Program-made: the position numbers and the translations under genes
Notes under the pieces: model-generated
Database searches by the model: none
The model's input: only the letters and a program-made list of their open reading frames with translations
What the model was told of the DNA's origin: nothing
Part shown: positions 34,073-42,496 of the stretch, piece after piece
How positions within the stretch are numbered: position 1 is the first letter of the stretch
How the letters are laid out: the number at the start of each line of letters is the position of its first letter
Source of the DNA: Allosphingosinicella sp042666435
GTDB taxonomy: Bacteria; Pseudomonadota; Alphaproteobacteria; Sphingomonadales; Sphingomonadaceae
DNA: 64,000 nucleotides
Assembly: GCF_042666435.1 (NCBI RefSeq)
Contig: NZ_JBHTDC010000001.1
Location: 1,054,001 to 1,118,000 of the forward strand
Direction of reading: 5' to 3'

Positions 34073-35374
34073 ATGAACGATGCTCTCACTCCCAAGGCGG
34101 TGGTCGCCGCCCTCGACGCCCATATCGTCGGCCAGACCGAGGCCAAGCGCGCGGTCGCGGTGGCTCTGCGCAACCGATGGCGCCGCCAGCGTCTCTCCGA
34201 CGAACTGCGCGAGGAAGTGACGCCGAAGAACATCCTAATGATCGGCCCCACCGGCTGCGGCAAGACGGAGATTTCGCGCCGTCTCGCCAAGCTCGCCGAC
34301 GCGCCGTTCGTGAAGGTCGAAGCGACCAAGTTCACCGAGGTCGGCTATGTCGGCCGCGACGTCGAGCAGATCGCTCGCGACCTCGTCGAGGAAGCGGTGC
34401 GGCTGGAAAAGGAGCGCCGCCGCGAGGCGGTGCGCGAGGCCGCGTCCGAGGCGGCGATGGAACGGATGCTCGATGCCTTGACCGGCAAGGATTCCAGCCA
34501 GGCGACCCGCGAGGCCTTCCGCCAGCGGCTCCACGACAATCATCTCAATGACAAGGAAGTCGAGATCGAGGTGGTCGAGGCGCCCAACACGCCGTTCGAG
34601 ATTCCCGGCATGGGCGGCCAGGTCGGCATGATCAATTTGAGCGACATGATGGGCAAGGCGTTCGGCCAGCAGCCGCGCAAGAAGCGCAAAATGCGCGTCG
34701 CCGAAGCCTGGGACAAGCTGGTCGAGGAGGAATCCGACAAGCGCCTCGACACCGACGACGTCAACCGCACGGCGCTGAAGGACGCGGAGGCGAACGGCAT
34801 CGTCTTTTTGGACGAGATCGACAAGATCGCGGTCTCCGACGTGCGCGGCGGATCGGTCAGCCGCGAGGGCGTCCAGCGCGACCTGCTGCCGCTGATCGAG
34901 GGCACGACGGTCGCCACCAAATACGGCCCGATGAAGACCGACCATATCCTCTTCATCGCGTCCGGCGCCTTCCACGTCGCCAAGCCCAGCGACCTCCTCC
35001 CCGAGCTCCAGGGCCGCCTCCCCATCCGGGTCGAATTGAAGGCGCTGACCGAGGCGGATTTCGTCCGCATCCTGGCCGAGACCGACGCCAGCCTGACCGA
35101 GCAATATAGCGCCCTTCTCGGCACGGAGGGCGTCGAGGTCGTCTTTACCGAGGACGGCATAAGCGCCATCGCCCGCATCGCGGCGGAGGTGAACGGCCAG
35201 ATCGAGAATATCGGCGCCCGCCGCCTCCAGACGGTGATGGAGAAACTGCTCGAGGATGTCAGCTTCGAGGCCGAGGAACGGCATGGCGAGCGTGTGACGG
35301 TCGATGCGGACTATGTCGAAAGGCAGCTCGCCGAAGTGGCGCGCGACACCGATCTCAGCAAATACGTGCTCTGA
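34073..35374 (+). CDS. hslU: HslU, ATPase subunit of the HslUV protease
   Basis: A 433-residue AAA+ unfoldase that feeds substrates to HslV. Walker A is GPTGCGKTE, the pore-loop motif is GYVGRDVE, Walker B is GIVFLDEIDKI, and the C-terminus EVARDTDLSKYVL is the tail that docks into HslV. Between them is the usual I domain of about 140 residues. The gene is full length. It is separated from hslV by the flavoprotein gene and a paired repeat. Confidence 0.97.
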   Translation: MNDALTPKAVVAALDAHIVGQTEAKRAVAVALRNRWRRQRLSDELREEVTPKNILMIGPTGCGKTEISRRLAKLADAPFVKVEATKFTEVGYVGRDVEQIARDLVEEAVRLEKERRREAVREAASEAAMERMLDALTGKDSSQATREAFRQRLHDNHLNDKEVEIEVVEAPNTPFEIPGMGGQVGMINLSDMMGKAFGQQPRKKRKMRVAEAWDKLVEEESDKRLDTDDVNRTALKDAEANGIVFLDEIDKIAVSDVRGGSVSREGVQRDLLPLIEGTTVATKYGPMKTDHILFIASGAFHVAKPSDLLPELQGRLPIRVELKALTEADFVRILAETDASLTEQYSALLGTEGVEVVFTEDGISAIARIAAEVNGQIENIGARRLQTVMEKLLEDVSFEAEERHGERVTVDADYVERQLAEVARDTDLSKYVL

Positions 35375-35497
35375 GGCGGCCGCCCTCTCATCGGGGAATG
35401 GACACGGTTGGCCGCCCGGAATGCGCCCTTTCGCGCGCGCGGATGGTTAATTTCCAAAGCTCGGGAGGCACACCGCCCGACGCAATGGAGATAATGA

Positions 35498-35995
35498 ATG
35501 CATAATCGAACCACCCTGCTGACCGCCGCGGCCGCTGCCGCGATCCTCGCCGCGCCGGCAATGGCGCAGGTCGGCGTCGATGTCGGATCGACCACCGATG
35601 TCGGCGCGACGGTCCAGACGCCGCCGGCCTCGGGCAATCTCGACGCGGTGCAGGACACTGTCGACAGCACTCGCGATACCGCCGAGGACGCGGTCGATAC
35701 CGCGACGGACACCGCCGCCGACGCCGCCGATCAGGCCGCCGACGCCGCGCCCGACGCTAATGCGGACGCCACGGTCAGCGCCGAGCTCAAGGCCGGCGCC
35801 GAGGTGCGCGACCCGCAAGGCGACCTGGTCGGAACCGTCGAATCGGTCAGCGCCGAGGGCGCCGTCGTCGCCACCGGCGAGAGCCGCGTCGTGATCCCCG
35901 CCACTTCGTTCGCGAAGAACGATCGCGGCCTGGTGATCGCCATGACCAAAACAGAGCTCGACGCCGCGGCCAAGGCCGCCGCCGATCCGACCTGA
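35498..35995 (+). CDS. Exported Asp/Ala-rich protein with small C-terminal domain
   Basis: A 165-residue protein. The signal peptide is MHNRTTLLTAAAAAAILAAP, cleaved after AMAQ. Residues about 50-90 are a low-complexity helical repeat of the type TRDTAEDAVDTATDTAADAA. The last 70 residues (AGAEVRDPQGDLVGTVESV through NDRGLVIAMTKTELDA) look like a PRC-barrel-like or related small beta domain. Similar proteins are common in sphingomonads. Function is unknown. A rho-independent terminator follows it at 36018-36051. Confidence 0.75.
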   Translation: MHNRTTLLTAAAAAAILAAPAMAQVGVDVGSTTDVGATVQTPPASGNLDAVQDTVDSTRDTAEDAVDTATDTAADAADQAADAAPDANADATVSAELKAGAEVRDPQGDLVGTVESVSAEGAVVATGESRVVIPATSFAKNDRGLVIAMTKTELDAAAKAAADPT

Positions 35996-36017
35996 GCGAG
36001 CCCGGCTCAAAAAGGAG

Positions 36018-36051
36018 GGCCGCGTTCGATGGATCGGGCGCGGCCTTTTTT
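36018..36051 (+). terminator. Rho-independent terminator
   Basis: GGCCGCG (36018-36024) pairs with CGCGGCC (36039-36045) and is followed by a run of six T. It lies 23 bases after the stop of the Asp/Ala-rich protein gene, in the sense for that gene. Confidence 0.85.
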
Positions 36052-36122
36052 GCATCCGGCCACCAACCCACCTCCCGCCCATTGGCGTTGACCGCCCTGG
36101 ATCGCGCCTTCAGGGAACCATC

Positions 36123-36665
36123 ATGAAACCCATTCTCCTGTTGCTCGTCCTGACCGCCGCCTGTTCGGGCGAGGAAAACATGGCCGGGGAGGCCGAGAGC
36201 GTCGAGGCTCCGGCGGAGGTCGCGGCGCCGGCCAAAGCCCTCGACCCGCCTTCGCCCGGCCAGGCCGGCGCGCTCCCCGACGATCGCGGGCCGATCTCGG
36301 AAGCGCCGTTCACGCCCGAAAGCGCCCAGGGCGCGGCGGATGTGCTCCAGACTTATTATGCGCTGATCGAAGAGGGCGATTATGAGAGCGCCTGGCGCCT
36401 CCGCGCGCCGGGCGGAAACGGCAAGAATTTCGCCGAATTCGCCGCCGGCTTCGACAAATATGCGGAGCATCACGCCCTCATCGGCGCGCCGTCGGACATA
36501 TCCGGCGCCGCCGGCTCGCTCTATGTCGAAGTGCCGGTGCAGACCTATGGCAAGCTCCAGGACGGGACACCGTTCAGCAGCGCCGGCACGGTCACGATGC
36601 GACGCTCCAACGACGTTCCGGGCGCGACCGCGGAGCAGCGGCGCTGGAGAATCCACACCCGATAA
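36123..36665 (+). CDS. Hypothetical lipoprotein, 180 aa
   Basis: The N-terminus MKPILLLLVLTAACSGEENM has a lipobox (TAAC), so the protein should be lipid-anchored. A Pro/Ala/Glu-rich linker runs to about residue 65. The rest (AQGAADVLQTYYALIEEGDY then ESAWRLRAPGG) resembles small NTF2-like domains that begin with a helix followed by a pocket-forming sheet. No catalytic residues stand out. It is the first of three consecutive lipoprotein genes on this strand. Confidence 0.75.
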   Translation: MKPILLLLVLTAACSGEENMAGEAESVEAPAEVAAPAKALDPPSPGQAGALPDDRGPISEAPFTPESAQGAADVLQTYYALIEEGDYESAWRLRAPGGNGKNFAEFAAGFDKYAEHHALIGAPSDISGAAGSLYVEVPVQTYGKLQDGTPFSSAGTVTMRRSNDVPGATAEQRRWRIHTR

Positions 36666-36740
36666 GGCGGTCAGCGCGCGATTCATGAAACCGGGCGGCG
36701 GCATGTTTGTTGTCCGGGCATCCATGAAAGGGGAATTGAA

Positions 36741-37127
36741 GTGCGGATTGTGATCGCCGGCGCGGGACTTGCGCTGATGCTGGCTCTGCCCGGATGCGAG
36801 CGCGGCGCTCCGGAAGCGGACGACACACCGATCGACGTCGCCGGCGCGGACGCCTCTCAGGAGGCCCTGCTGGCGCTGGACGAGGGACAGCGCAACGCGA
36901 CCTTCATTCGCGCGATCCGCGACGCCGACGCCGACCTCACCTGCCAGGGCGTCGAAAGCTCGGCCTATGTCGGCGAGCATGAGGGCCTGCCGATGTGGAC
37001 CGCGCGCTGCGCCGACGGCACCGACTGGGCGCTGCTGCTCGGCCCCGACGGGACGACTCAGGTCATGCTGTGCGAGGCTGCCCGGCGGGCGGGGCTCCCC
37101 GATTGCGCGACGCGGCCGACCGCCTGA
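36741..37127 (+). CDS. Hypothetical lipoprotein, paralogue of the next gene
   Basis: A 128-residue product from a GTG start, with AAAGGGGA as ribosome site. The N-terminus has a lipobox (ALPGC). The body shares with the following gene a pattern of FIRAI, then a single TC, then MWTARCADGTDWALLLGPDG, QVMLC and GLPDC. Four cysteines in the mature part beyond the lipid cysteine probably form disulfides. Function is unknown. Confidence 0.75.
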   Translation: MRIVIAGAGLALMLALPGCERGAPEADDTPIDVAGADASQEALLALDEGQRNATFIRAIRDADADLTCQGVESSAYVGEHEGLPMWTARCADGTDWALLLGPDGTTQVMLCEAARRAGLPDCATRPTA

Positions 37128-37180
37128 CTTGCGTCCGCCTCGGGGATCGCCGACACCCCTCGCGCCAACGGGAGACGATA

Positions 37181-37561
37181 ATGCGGCGAATGACGACAAT
37201 AACCGGAGCCCTGATCTTCGTAGCGCTCGGCGGTTGCGACGGCGGCGGCGGCGACGCGGGCGGAACGCCGACGACGCGGATCACGGCCAGCACGGAGTAT
37301 GTCGACCGCCTCAGGTCGCTGAGCGAGATGAACCGCGGCCTCGCGCTGCGGCGGGCGGTCCAGGATAGCGGCGGCACCTGCAAGAGCGTGGACGCTTCAG
37401 GCTATCAGGAGGATTACGAGAACCTCTCGATGTGGACGGCCCGCTGCTCGGACGGCAACGACTGGGCGATATTCATCGCCCCCAACGGCGACGTCCAGGT
37501 CCGCGACTGCACCGAGGCGGCAACGCTCGGGCTCCCGGCGTGCCGGTTCGAGGAAGAATGA
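37181..37561 (+). CDS. Hypothetical lipoprotein, paralogue of the previous gene
   Basis: A 126-residue product. GGAGA precedes the ATG. The lipobox is ALGGC. The body shares MWTARCSDGNDWAIFIAPNG, QVRDC and GLPAC with the gene upstream, so the pair looks like a tandem duplication that has since diverged (roughly a third of positions appear identical by eye). The cysteine pattern is kept. Function is unknown. Confidence 0.75.
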   Translation: MRRMTTITGALIFVALGGCDGGGGDAGGTPTTRITASTEYVDRLRSLSEMNRGLALRRAVQDSGGTCKSVDASGYQEDYENLSMWTARCSDGNDWAIFIAPNGDVQVRDCTEAATLGLPACRFEEE

Positions 37562-37739
37562 CGTGGAATGAGGAAGGTCGCTGCGAGCTTAATCGCTGAC
37601 CTTCAAGGGAAGGCCGGTTCCATTCCGCTAAGCACCTTGCCAAATCACGGAAAACAGACTTGACCGAGGTGGGAGCGCCAAACGGCGCCGGCTGTTTGGG
37701 AGCAGCGGCTTATGTCGGCCGCAAATCGGGGGATATCTT

Positions 37740-39968
37740 GTGGCGAATTACGAAGGAACAGCCGGAAACGACGTTCATCGCGGCACGGCGGACGGGGAAT
37801 GGCTCGAAGGAAAAGACGGCAACGACGAACTCCATGGCCTCGGAGGTCACGACATGCTGTGGGGCGATGAGGGCGACGACCAGTTGTTTGGCGGCGCCAA
37901 CATCGATCATCTCGACGGCGGCCTCGGCGACGACCTGTTGGTAGGAGGCAGCGGCAACGATGTGCTGCGCGGCCGGGGCGGCGTCGATCATTACCATGGC
38001 GGCGACGATGACGGGCGTGACCAGATTTATGGCACGACCGGCGATCGTGCCGTCTTCTTCATGGTGGATGCGGTCCAGGGCGTTTTCGCCGACCTTCGCA
38101 CGGGGGTCGCCATCGACGGGCATGGCAATCGCGAGACGATGACCGGAATCGAATCTCTGTCGGGAGGATCGGCCTTCGCGGACGAGATGCGCGGCAGCGG
38201 CGTCTCCAACTATCTTGGCGGCGGCGCCGGCGATACGTTGATGGGATTTGGCGGAAACGATTACTTCAGCCTCGACGCCGCTGCCGCATTGCTGGACGGC
38301 GGAGCGGGGATCGACACGCTCGGCGCTTTCGGCACCCAGAAATATGTTCCAGACAACGACGGCGATGGCTGGGCCGATCTCGTCGAGGCGTATCAAGGGG
38401 TTACAGTCGACCTCGCCCGCAACTTGGTGATCGATGCCTTCGGAGACACAGGTGCCATAAGAGGCGTCGAAAACTTTGCCGGCTCGTTGAACTATTACGA
38501 CGACCGTCTCATCGGCGACGACAACGACAACATCATCAGAGGTTTAGGCGGGGGAGATCATATCGACGGTCGCGGGGGTCGGGACACAGTCGATTATTCG
38601 GAGCTAGGAAATTACGGCCTCCATGCCGTCATAGTCGACCTCGCCGCCGGCTATTCCGAAGATGTGCAGCTATACGACATCCCCGGAGAACCCGCCGGCC
38701 CTCGCTACGGTCGCGATACCGTTCTCGGGATCGAAAATGTCATCGGCACTGGCAGAGGGGACCGATTGCTGGGCGATGACAACGCCAACGTCATCTCACC
38801 GGACGCCGGAAACGACATTGGGAATGGGCGTGGAGGCGTCGACACGGTCGATTATTCCGACGTGCGTTCGGCTTTGACGGTCGACCTCTCCGCCAACCTG
38901 GCCATCCAGGCGGGAACGGGAGCTGGACCGGTCTATTGGGGCGGCGGCTGGAACGGGCCTGTGGTCGAGGCCGACGATGCCGAGCGGACGCGCGACCGTC
39001 TCTACAACATCGAAAATGTCGTCGGCTCGGGCCATGACGATCGCATCACCGGCGACGGCGCTGCCAACCGGCTCGCCGGCGGGCGCGGCAACGACGTGAT
39101 CGCATACAGCGGTGGCGGCGATACCTTCGTCGGCGGCGCGGGGTACGACACGGTCGATTATTCCGGGGCCGGCGGTGTCGTGACCCTCGATCTCGCGGCC
39201 GGCGCCGCATCGGTTGCCGGTTCACCGGACCCCGACCGGCTATTCTCGATTGAGAACGCAATCGGCTCCGGGTTTGAAGACCGGCTCGCCGGCAATGCCC
39301 GCCAAAACCGGCTCGACGGCCGAGAGGGCGCCGATCATATGGCCGGGGGCGAGGGGAACGACCTCTATACCGTCGATCATCTCGCTGATCGCGTCGTCGA
39401 AGCCCGTGACGCGGGCGCTGATCGCGTGCGAAGCTCGGTCGATTTCGCGCTGAAGGGCAATGTCGAGAACCTGGCCCTTACCGGCGCGCAATACATTGAC
39501 GGCACCGGCAACGGCCTTGCCAATATCATCCGGGGCAATGACGGGGGGAACATCCTCGACGGCCACTCCGGCAACGACCTGCTCGATGGAGGGGCGGGCG
39601 ACGACGGCCTCCATGGCGGACGCGGCCGCGACAGGCTGGACGGCGGCACCGGTTCGGACAGCTTCTTCTTCGATACGCTGCTCCGCGCCAACGAGGCCGA
39701 CACGATCCTGGATTTCTCCGCCGCCGACGACAGCATCCGCCTCGATCGTGCGATTTTCCAAGGCGTCGAGGCCGACGGCAGGCTCCCCAACCACGCCTTT
39801 CGCGCCGGAACTACGGCCGAGGATGCGAGCGACCGCATCCTCTACGACGAGGCAACGGGCGACATCTTCTACGATGCCGACGGCGACGGGGGCGCCGCCG
39901 CCGTCCTCTTCGCGCAAGTGACGCCGGGAACCGAGCTCACCGCCGCCGACTTCTTCGTCTACGGCTGA
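37740..39968 (+). CDS. RTX-type calcium-binding protein, probable type I secretion substrate
   Basis: A 742-residue protein from a GTG start with GGGGG eight bases upstream. Nearly the whole length consists of haemolysin-type nonapeptide blocks, for example GNDELHGLGGHDMLWGDEGD and GNDVLRGRGG, spaced by segments containing DTVDYS. The C-terminus (DTILDFSAADDSIRLD onward, ending FFVYG) is the usual uncleaved type I secretion signal region. There is no signal peptide. No catalytic domain is visible, so it may be a surface or matrix protein that folds in calcium outside the cell. Codon use is somewhat more AT-rich than its neighbours, which hints at transfer. Confidence 0.88.
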   Translation: MANYEGTAGNDVHRGTADGEWLEGKDGNDELHGLGGHDMLWGDEGDDQLFGGANIDHLDGGLGDDLLVGGSGNDVLRGRGGVDHYHGGDDDGRDQIYGTTGDRAVFFMVDAVQGVFADLRTGVAIDGHGNRETMTGIESLSGGSAFADEMRGSGVSNYLGGGAGDTLMGFGGNDYFSLDAAAALLDGGAGIDTLGAFGTQKYVPDNDGDGWADLVEAYQGVTVDLARNLVIDAFGDTGAIRGVENFAGSLNYYDDRLIGDDNDNIIRGLGGGDHIDGRGGRDTVDYSELGNYGLHAVIVDLAAGYSEDVQLYDIPGEPAGPRYGRDTVLGIENVIGTGRGDRLLGDDNANVISPDAGNDIGNGRGGVDTVDYSDVRSALTVDLSANLAIQAGTGAGPVYWGGGWNGPVVEADDAERTRDRLYNIENVVGSGHDDRITGDGAANRLAGGRGNDVIAYSGGGDTFVGGAGYDTVDYSGAGGVVTLDLAAGAASVAGSPDPDRLFSIENAIGSGFEDRLAGNARQNRLDGREGADHMAGGEGNDLYTVDHLADRVVEARDAGADRVRSSVDFALKGNVENLALTGAQYIDGTGNGLANIIRGNDGGNILDGHSGNDLLDGGAGDDGLHGGRGRDRLDGGTGSDSFFFDTLLRANEADTILDFSAADDSIRLDRAIFQGVEADGRLPNHAFRAGTTAEDASDRILYDEATGDIFYDADGDGGAAAVLFAQVTPGTELTAADFFVYG

Positions 39969-39974
39969 ACGCAA

Positions 39975-40014
39975 AGAAAAGGCCCGGCGGGCAATGCCGC
40001 CGGGCCTCTCTTTC
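39975..40014. terminator. Bidirectional rho-independent terminator
   Basis: GGCCCGGCGG (39981-39990) pairs perfectly with CCGCCGGGCC (39997-40006) around GCAATG. An AAAGAAAA run lies on the left and TCTCTTT on the right. It separates the convergent RTX and glycine-zipper genes and can serve both. Confidence 0.88.
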
Positions 40015-40030
40015 GTGCCTTCCGCTGAAA

Positions 40031-40594
40031 TCAGCGGCAGGTGATGTTGTCGCGGTCGATCGAGCGGCCGAGGAGGGCGCCGGCGGCGCCGCCCAGGATC
40101 GTGCCGATCGTGCTGCTGTCACCCGGCGCGATGATGTTGCCGAGTACGCCGCCGGCGATGCCGCCGACGATCAGGCCCGTCGTCCCGTCCGAACGACGGC
40201 AATAATATTGGCCGTTCGAACCACGATAGATGCGCTCGCCATAGCCCAGCCGACGCGGCTGATAATAGCTGCCGCTGCGATAATAGCGGTCGGCATAATA
40301 ACGGCTCTGGCCGCGCTCGAAGCGATTATAGTCGTAATTGCGGTAGCGCCTCCAGTCGCGGATGTCCTCGCGGCGATCCCGGCGGGCGTCGCGGACGTCC
40401 TCGCGATAATCGCGGCGCGCTTCGCGAACGTCGCGGCGATCATCGGCCCGGCGCAGATCCTTGCGATAATCCCTCTGCGCCTTGCGGACGTCCTTCCGAT
40501 ATTCCCGATTCTCCTTGCGGGGCGGATCGGCCAAAGCGGGCGCGGCGGGAAGGGCCACTGCCGCCATCGTGGCGGCCAAGATCATCATTTTCAT
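40031..40594 (-). CDS. Exported glycine-zipper 2TM protein with charged repeats
   Basis: From the ATG at 40594 the product has 187 residues. A signal peptide (MKMMILAATMAAVALPAAPA, cleaved after ALA) precedes a highly charged region of repeated units such as YRKDVRKAQRD, YRKDLRRADD and YREDVRDARRD, giving a helix with alternating Arg and Asp. The C-terminus TTGLIVGGIAGGVLGNIIAP and IGTILGGAAGALLGRS is a glycine-zipper 2TM hairpin. Such proteins sit in the outer membrane or periplasm; function is unknown. Confidence 0.8.
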   Translation of the reverse strand: MKMMILAATMAAVALPAAPALADPPRKENREYRKDVRKAQRDYRKDLRRADDRRDVREARRDYREDVRDARRDRREDIRDWRRYRNYDYNRFERGQSRYYADRYYRSGSYYQPRRLGYGERIYRGSNGQYYCRRSDGTTGLIVGGIAGGVLGNIIAPGDSSTIGTILGGAAGALLGRSIDRDNITCR

Positions 40595-40732
40595 CTCTCT
40601 TACTCCTAACATGCCCCTTAACGGAGCCGCTGCCTCAACAACGAACCGATCCTAGCCGGGGTTGCGTGAACCCAGCACTACTTCGCGTTCATGAAACGGA
40701 CAGCCCGGCGCGGCTCCCGCGCGGCTCCGGTT

Positions 40733-41725
40733 TCAGGGCGCGATGGCGAGCCCGTCGCCGTTCCGGCCGACCGCGAACCGGCGCAGCACCTCGCCGCTGG
40801 CGAAATCCACTTCCGCCACCTGGTCGCGCCCCGTTTCGGCGGCATAGAGGCGGCGGCCGTCGGCAGAGAAGAGGATGGTCACCTGCCCCGCTTCCTCGGC
40901 GCCGCTCAGCACGATGTCGCGCACCTTCTCGCGCGTCGAAGCGTCGATGACGGTGAGGCTGCCCGAGCCGAGGTTCGAGGTGACGATCCAGCGCCCGTCC
41001 GGGCTGGCGGCGACCCGGATCGGCACCCGGCCGGTCGTCACCTCGGCCAGCCGCTCGAAGCTTTGCGTGTCGAACGCCTGCACCCGGGCGCCTTCGAGGT
41101 CGCCGACCCAGAGCTCGCGCCCGCCGACCGCCAGCGCGATGCCCTCCGGCCTTCCGCCCACCTCCAAGTCGCGGAGCTTGCTGCCCGCCACGAGGTCGAT
41201 CACCGTCACCGTGCCGGCCGGGATGTTGGCGGTGTAGGCGCGGCTCCCGTCGGGCGAGACCGCGACCATGTGTGTCCCCTCCTGGCCGGTGGGGATGGCG
41301 GTGACCGCGTCTTCATTGGCGGTATCGACGATTGTCAGCGATCGGCTCCGCTCCGTCGTCGCCACCAGCCGGCCGTCGTCGAGCCAGACAAGCCCGTGCG
41401 GCCCTTCATTGGGCGACAGGTCGATCGTCCGCAGCTTCTCCCGCGCGGCGACATCGAAAATGTCGATCGTGCTGCCGCCATAAGCGACCACCGCCGCGCG
41501 CCGGCCATCGGGAGAGATTGCGATCTCGTGCGGCATGTGCCCGGTCGCCGCGCGCCCCAACTCGGCGCCGCTTGCCAGGTCGATGAAGCTCAGCGTGTCC
41601 TCGCCCTTGTTGCCGACGATCAGGGTGCCGGTCGCGCTCGCCGCCGCTGTCTCGGGCGTCTGGGCCGGCGCGCACGCCGCCAGCATCGCCATCGCCATTC
41701 CGATCGCCCGCTTAAGCATGCCCAT
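40733..41725 (-). CDS. YncE-like beta-propeller lipoprotein
   Basis: A 330-residue protein from the ATG at 41725 (AGAGGAG upstream). The N-terminus has a lipobox (LAAC, C18). The body is made of about seven propeller blades with the pattern ISPDGRRAAVV ... IDIFDVAARE and VSPDGSRAYTANIPAGTVTV, typical of YVTN/YncE proteins. No catalytic role is known; family members may bind DNA, sugars or partner proteins. It is divergent from the M15 peptidase gene. Confidence 0.85.
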   Translation of the reverse strand: MGMLKRAIGMAMAMLAACAPAQTPETAAASATGTLIVGNKGEDTLSFIDLASGAELGRAATGHMPHEIAISPDGRRAAVVAYGGSTIDIFDVAAREKLRTIDLSPNEGPHGLVWLDDGRLVATTERSRSLTIVDTANEDAVTAIPTGQEGTHMVAVSPDGSRAYTANIPAGTVTVIDLVAGSKLRDLEVGGRPEGIALAVGGRELWVGDLEGARVQAFDTQSFERLAEVTTGRVPIRVAASPDGRWIVTSNLGSGSLTVIDASTREKVRDIVLSGAEEAGQVTILFSADGRRLYAAETGRDQVAEVDFASGEVLRRFAVGRNGDGLAIAP

Positions 41726-41807
41726 GTACCCGCTCCTCTGCCCGCCTGCCGATGCTAACGCGCATCGCGCTACGCGCAACCCTGTGACGAGCGGGGCGCA
41801 AGGAGGG

Positions 41808-41837
41808 TTGAAAAAGCGCACATATTTGTGCTATATA
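41808..41837 (+). promoter_or_regulatory. Promoter with palindrome in its spacer, upstream of the M15 gene
   Basis: TTGAAA (41808-41813) and TATATA (41832-41837), 18 bases apart, make a good -35/-10 pair. The spacer contains the inverted repeat GCACATATTTGTGC (41818-41831), placed where a repressor would block polymerase. The predicted start lies within a base or two of the ATG at 41844, and no ribosome binding site precedes it, so the mRNA may be leaderless. Confidence 0.55.
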
Positions 41838-41843
41838 CCTGTT

Positions 41844-42470
41844 ATGCCTAAACTATTTCGGATCGCAGCGCTTGCGCTGACGGCTCTCTTCGCCTCGCCC
41901 TCCCTCGCCGCCGGGCCCGCCGACGGCCAGGCGCGCGCCGATTATCTTGCCTGGCTCGCCCGCGAGCCGGCCGCCCGCGCGCAGGTGCTCGCGTTCAGGC
42001 AATATCTCGACATGGAGAATGTCGGCGCGGTCGTGCCGACCTGGCAGCTGGTCCGCACCGCCAGCATGTGGCGGACCTGCGACGGCCCCCGCTTCGAGGT
42101 CGCGCCGATCGCGGAATGGCAGCACATTGCCGCCACCCTCGGCTTCGTGAAGGCGCATGTGACGCCGGCGATCGGCGCGGTCGAGGCGGTCTCGGGCTAT
42201 CGCAACGAAGGGCTGAACCAATGTTCGGGCGGGGCGAAGGCCAGCGCCCACCGCCATTTCTTCGCGCTCGACCTGATCCCCGCCTCCGCCGACGCCACCC
42301 GCGACGGCATGATCCGCAGCCTGTGCCAAATCCACGATGTTCGCGGCCAGGAACATGGCGTCGGCCTGGGTTTCTATTCGGGCCTGCGCTTCCACGTCGA
42401 TTCCAAGGGCTTTCGCCGCTGGGGAAGCGACGGCCGCGGCGCCACCTCGCCCTGCAACCAGATCGCCTGA
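41844..42470 (+). CDS. M15 family D,D-carboxypeptidase-like protein
   Basis: A 208-residue exported protein with signal peptide MPKLFRIAALALTALFASPS (cleaved after LAA). The zinc site of M15/VanY-type peptidases is recognisable: H136 and D143 in SAHRHFFALD and H184 in LRFHVD. The normally conserved Gly between them is Phe, the main departure from the family motif. VSGYRNEGLN is the typical lead-in. Such enzymes trim stem peptides of peptidoglycan. The start fits the leaderless promoter described above. Confidence 0.82.
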   Translation: MPKLFRIAALALTALFASPSLAAGPADGQARADYLAWLAREPAARAQVLAFRQYLDMENVGAVVPTWQLVRTASMWRTCDGPRFEVAPIAEWQHIAATLGFVKAHVTPAIGAVEAVSGYRNEGLNQCSGGAKASAHRHFFALDLIPASADATRDGMIRSLCQIHDVRGQEHGVGLGFYSGLRFHVDSKGFRRWGSDGRGATSPCNQIA

Positions 42471-42496
42471 TATCAAGGCGGCACGAGCGGATCGGA

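Noticed and set aside
37740..39968. Regularly spaced repeats considered as a possible CRISPR-like array
   Set aside because: The periodicity is protein-coding (nonapeptide RTX repeats in one frame) with degenerate DNA, not identical repeats with unique spacers.
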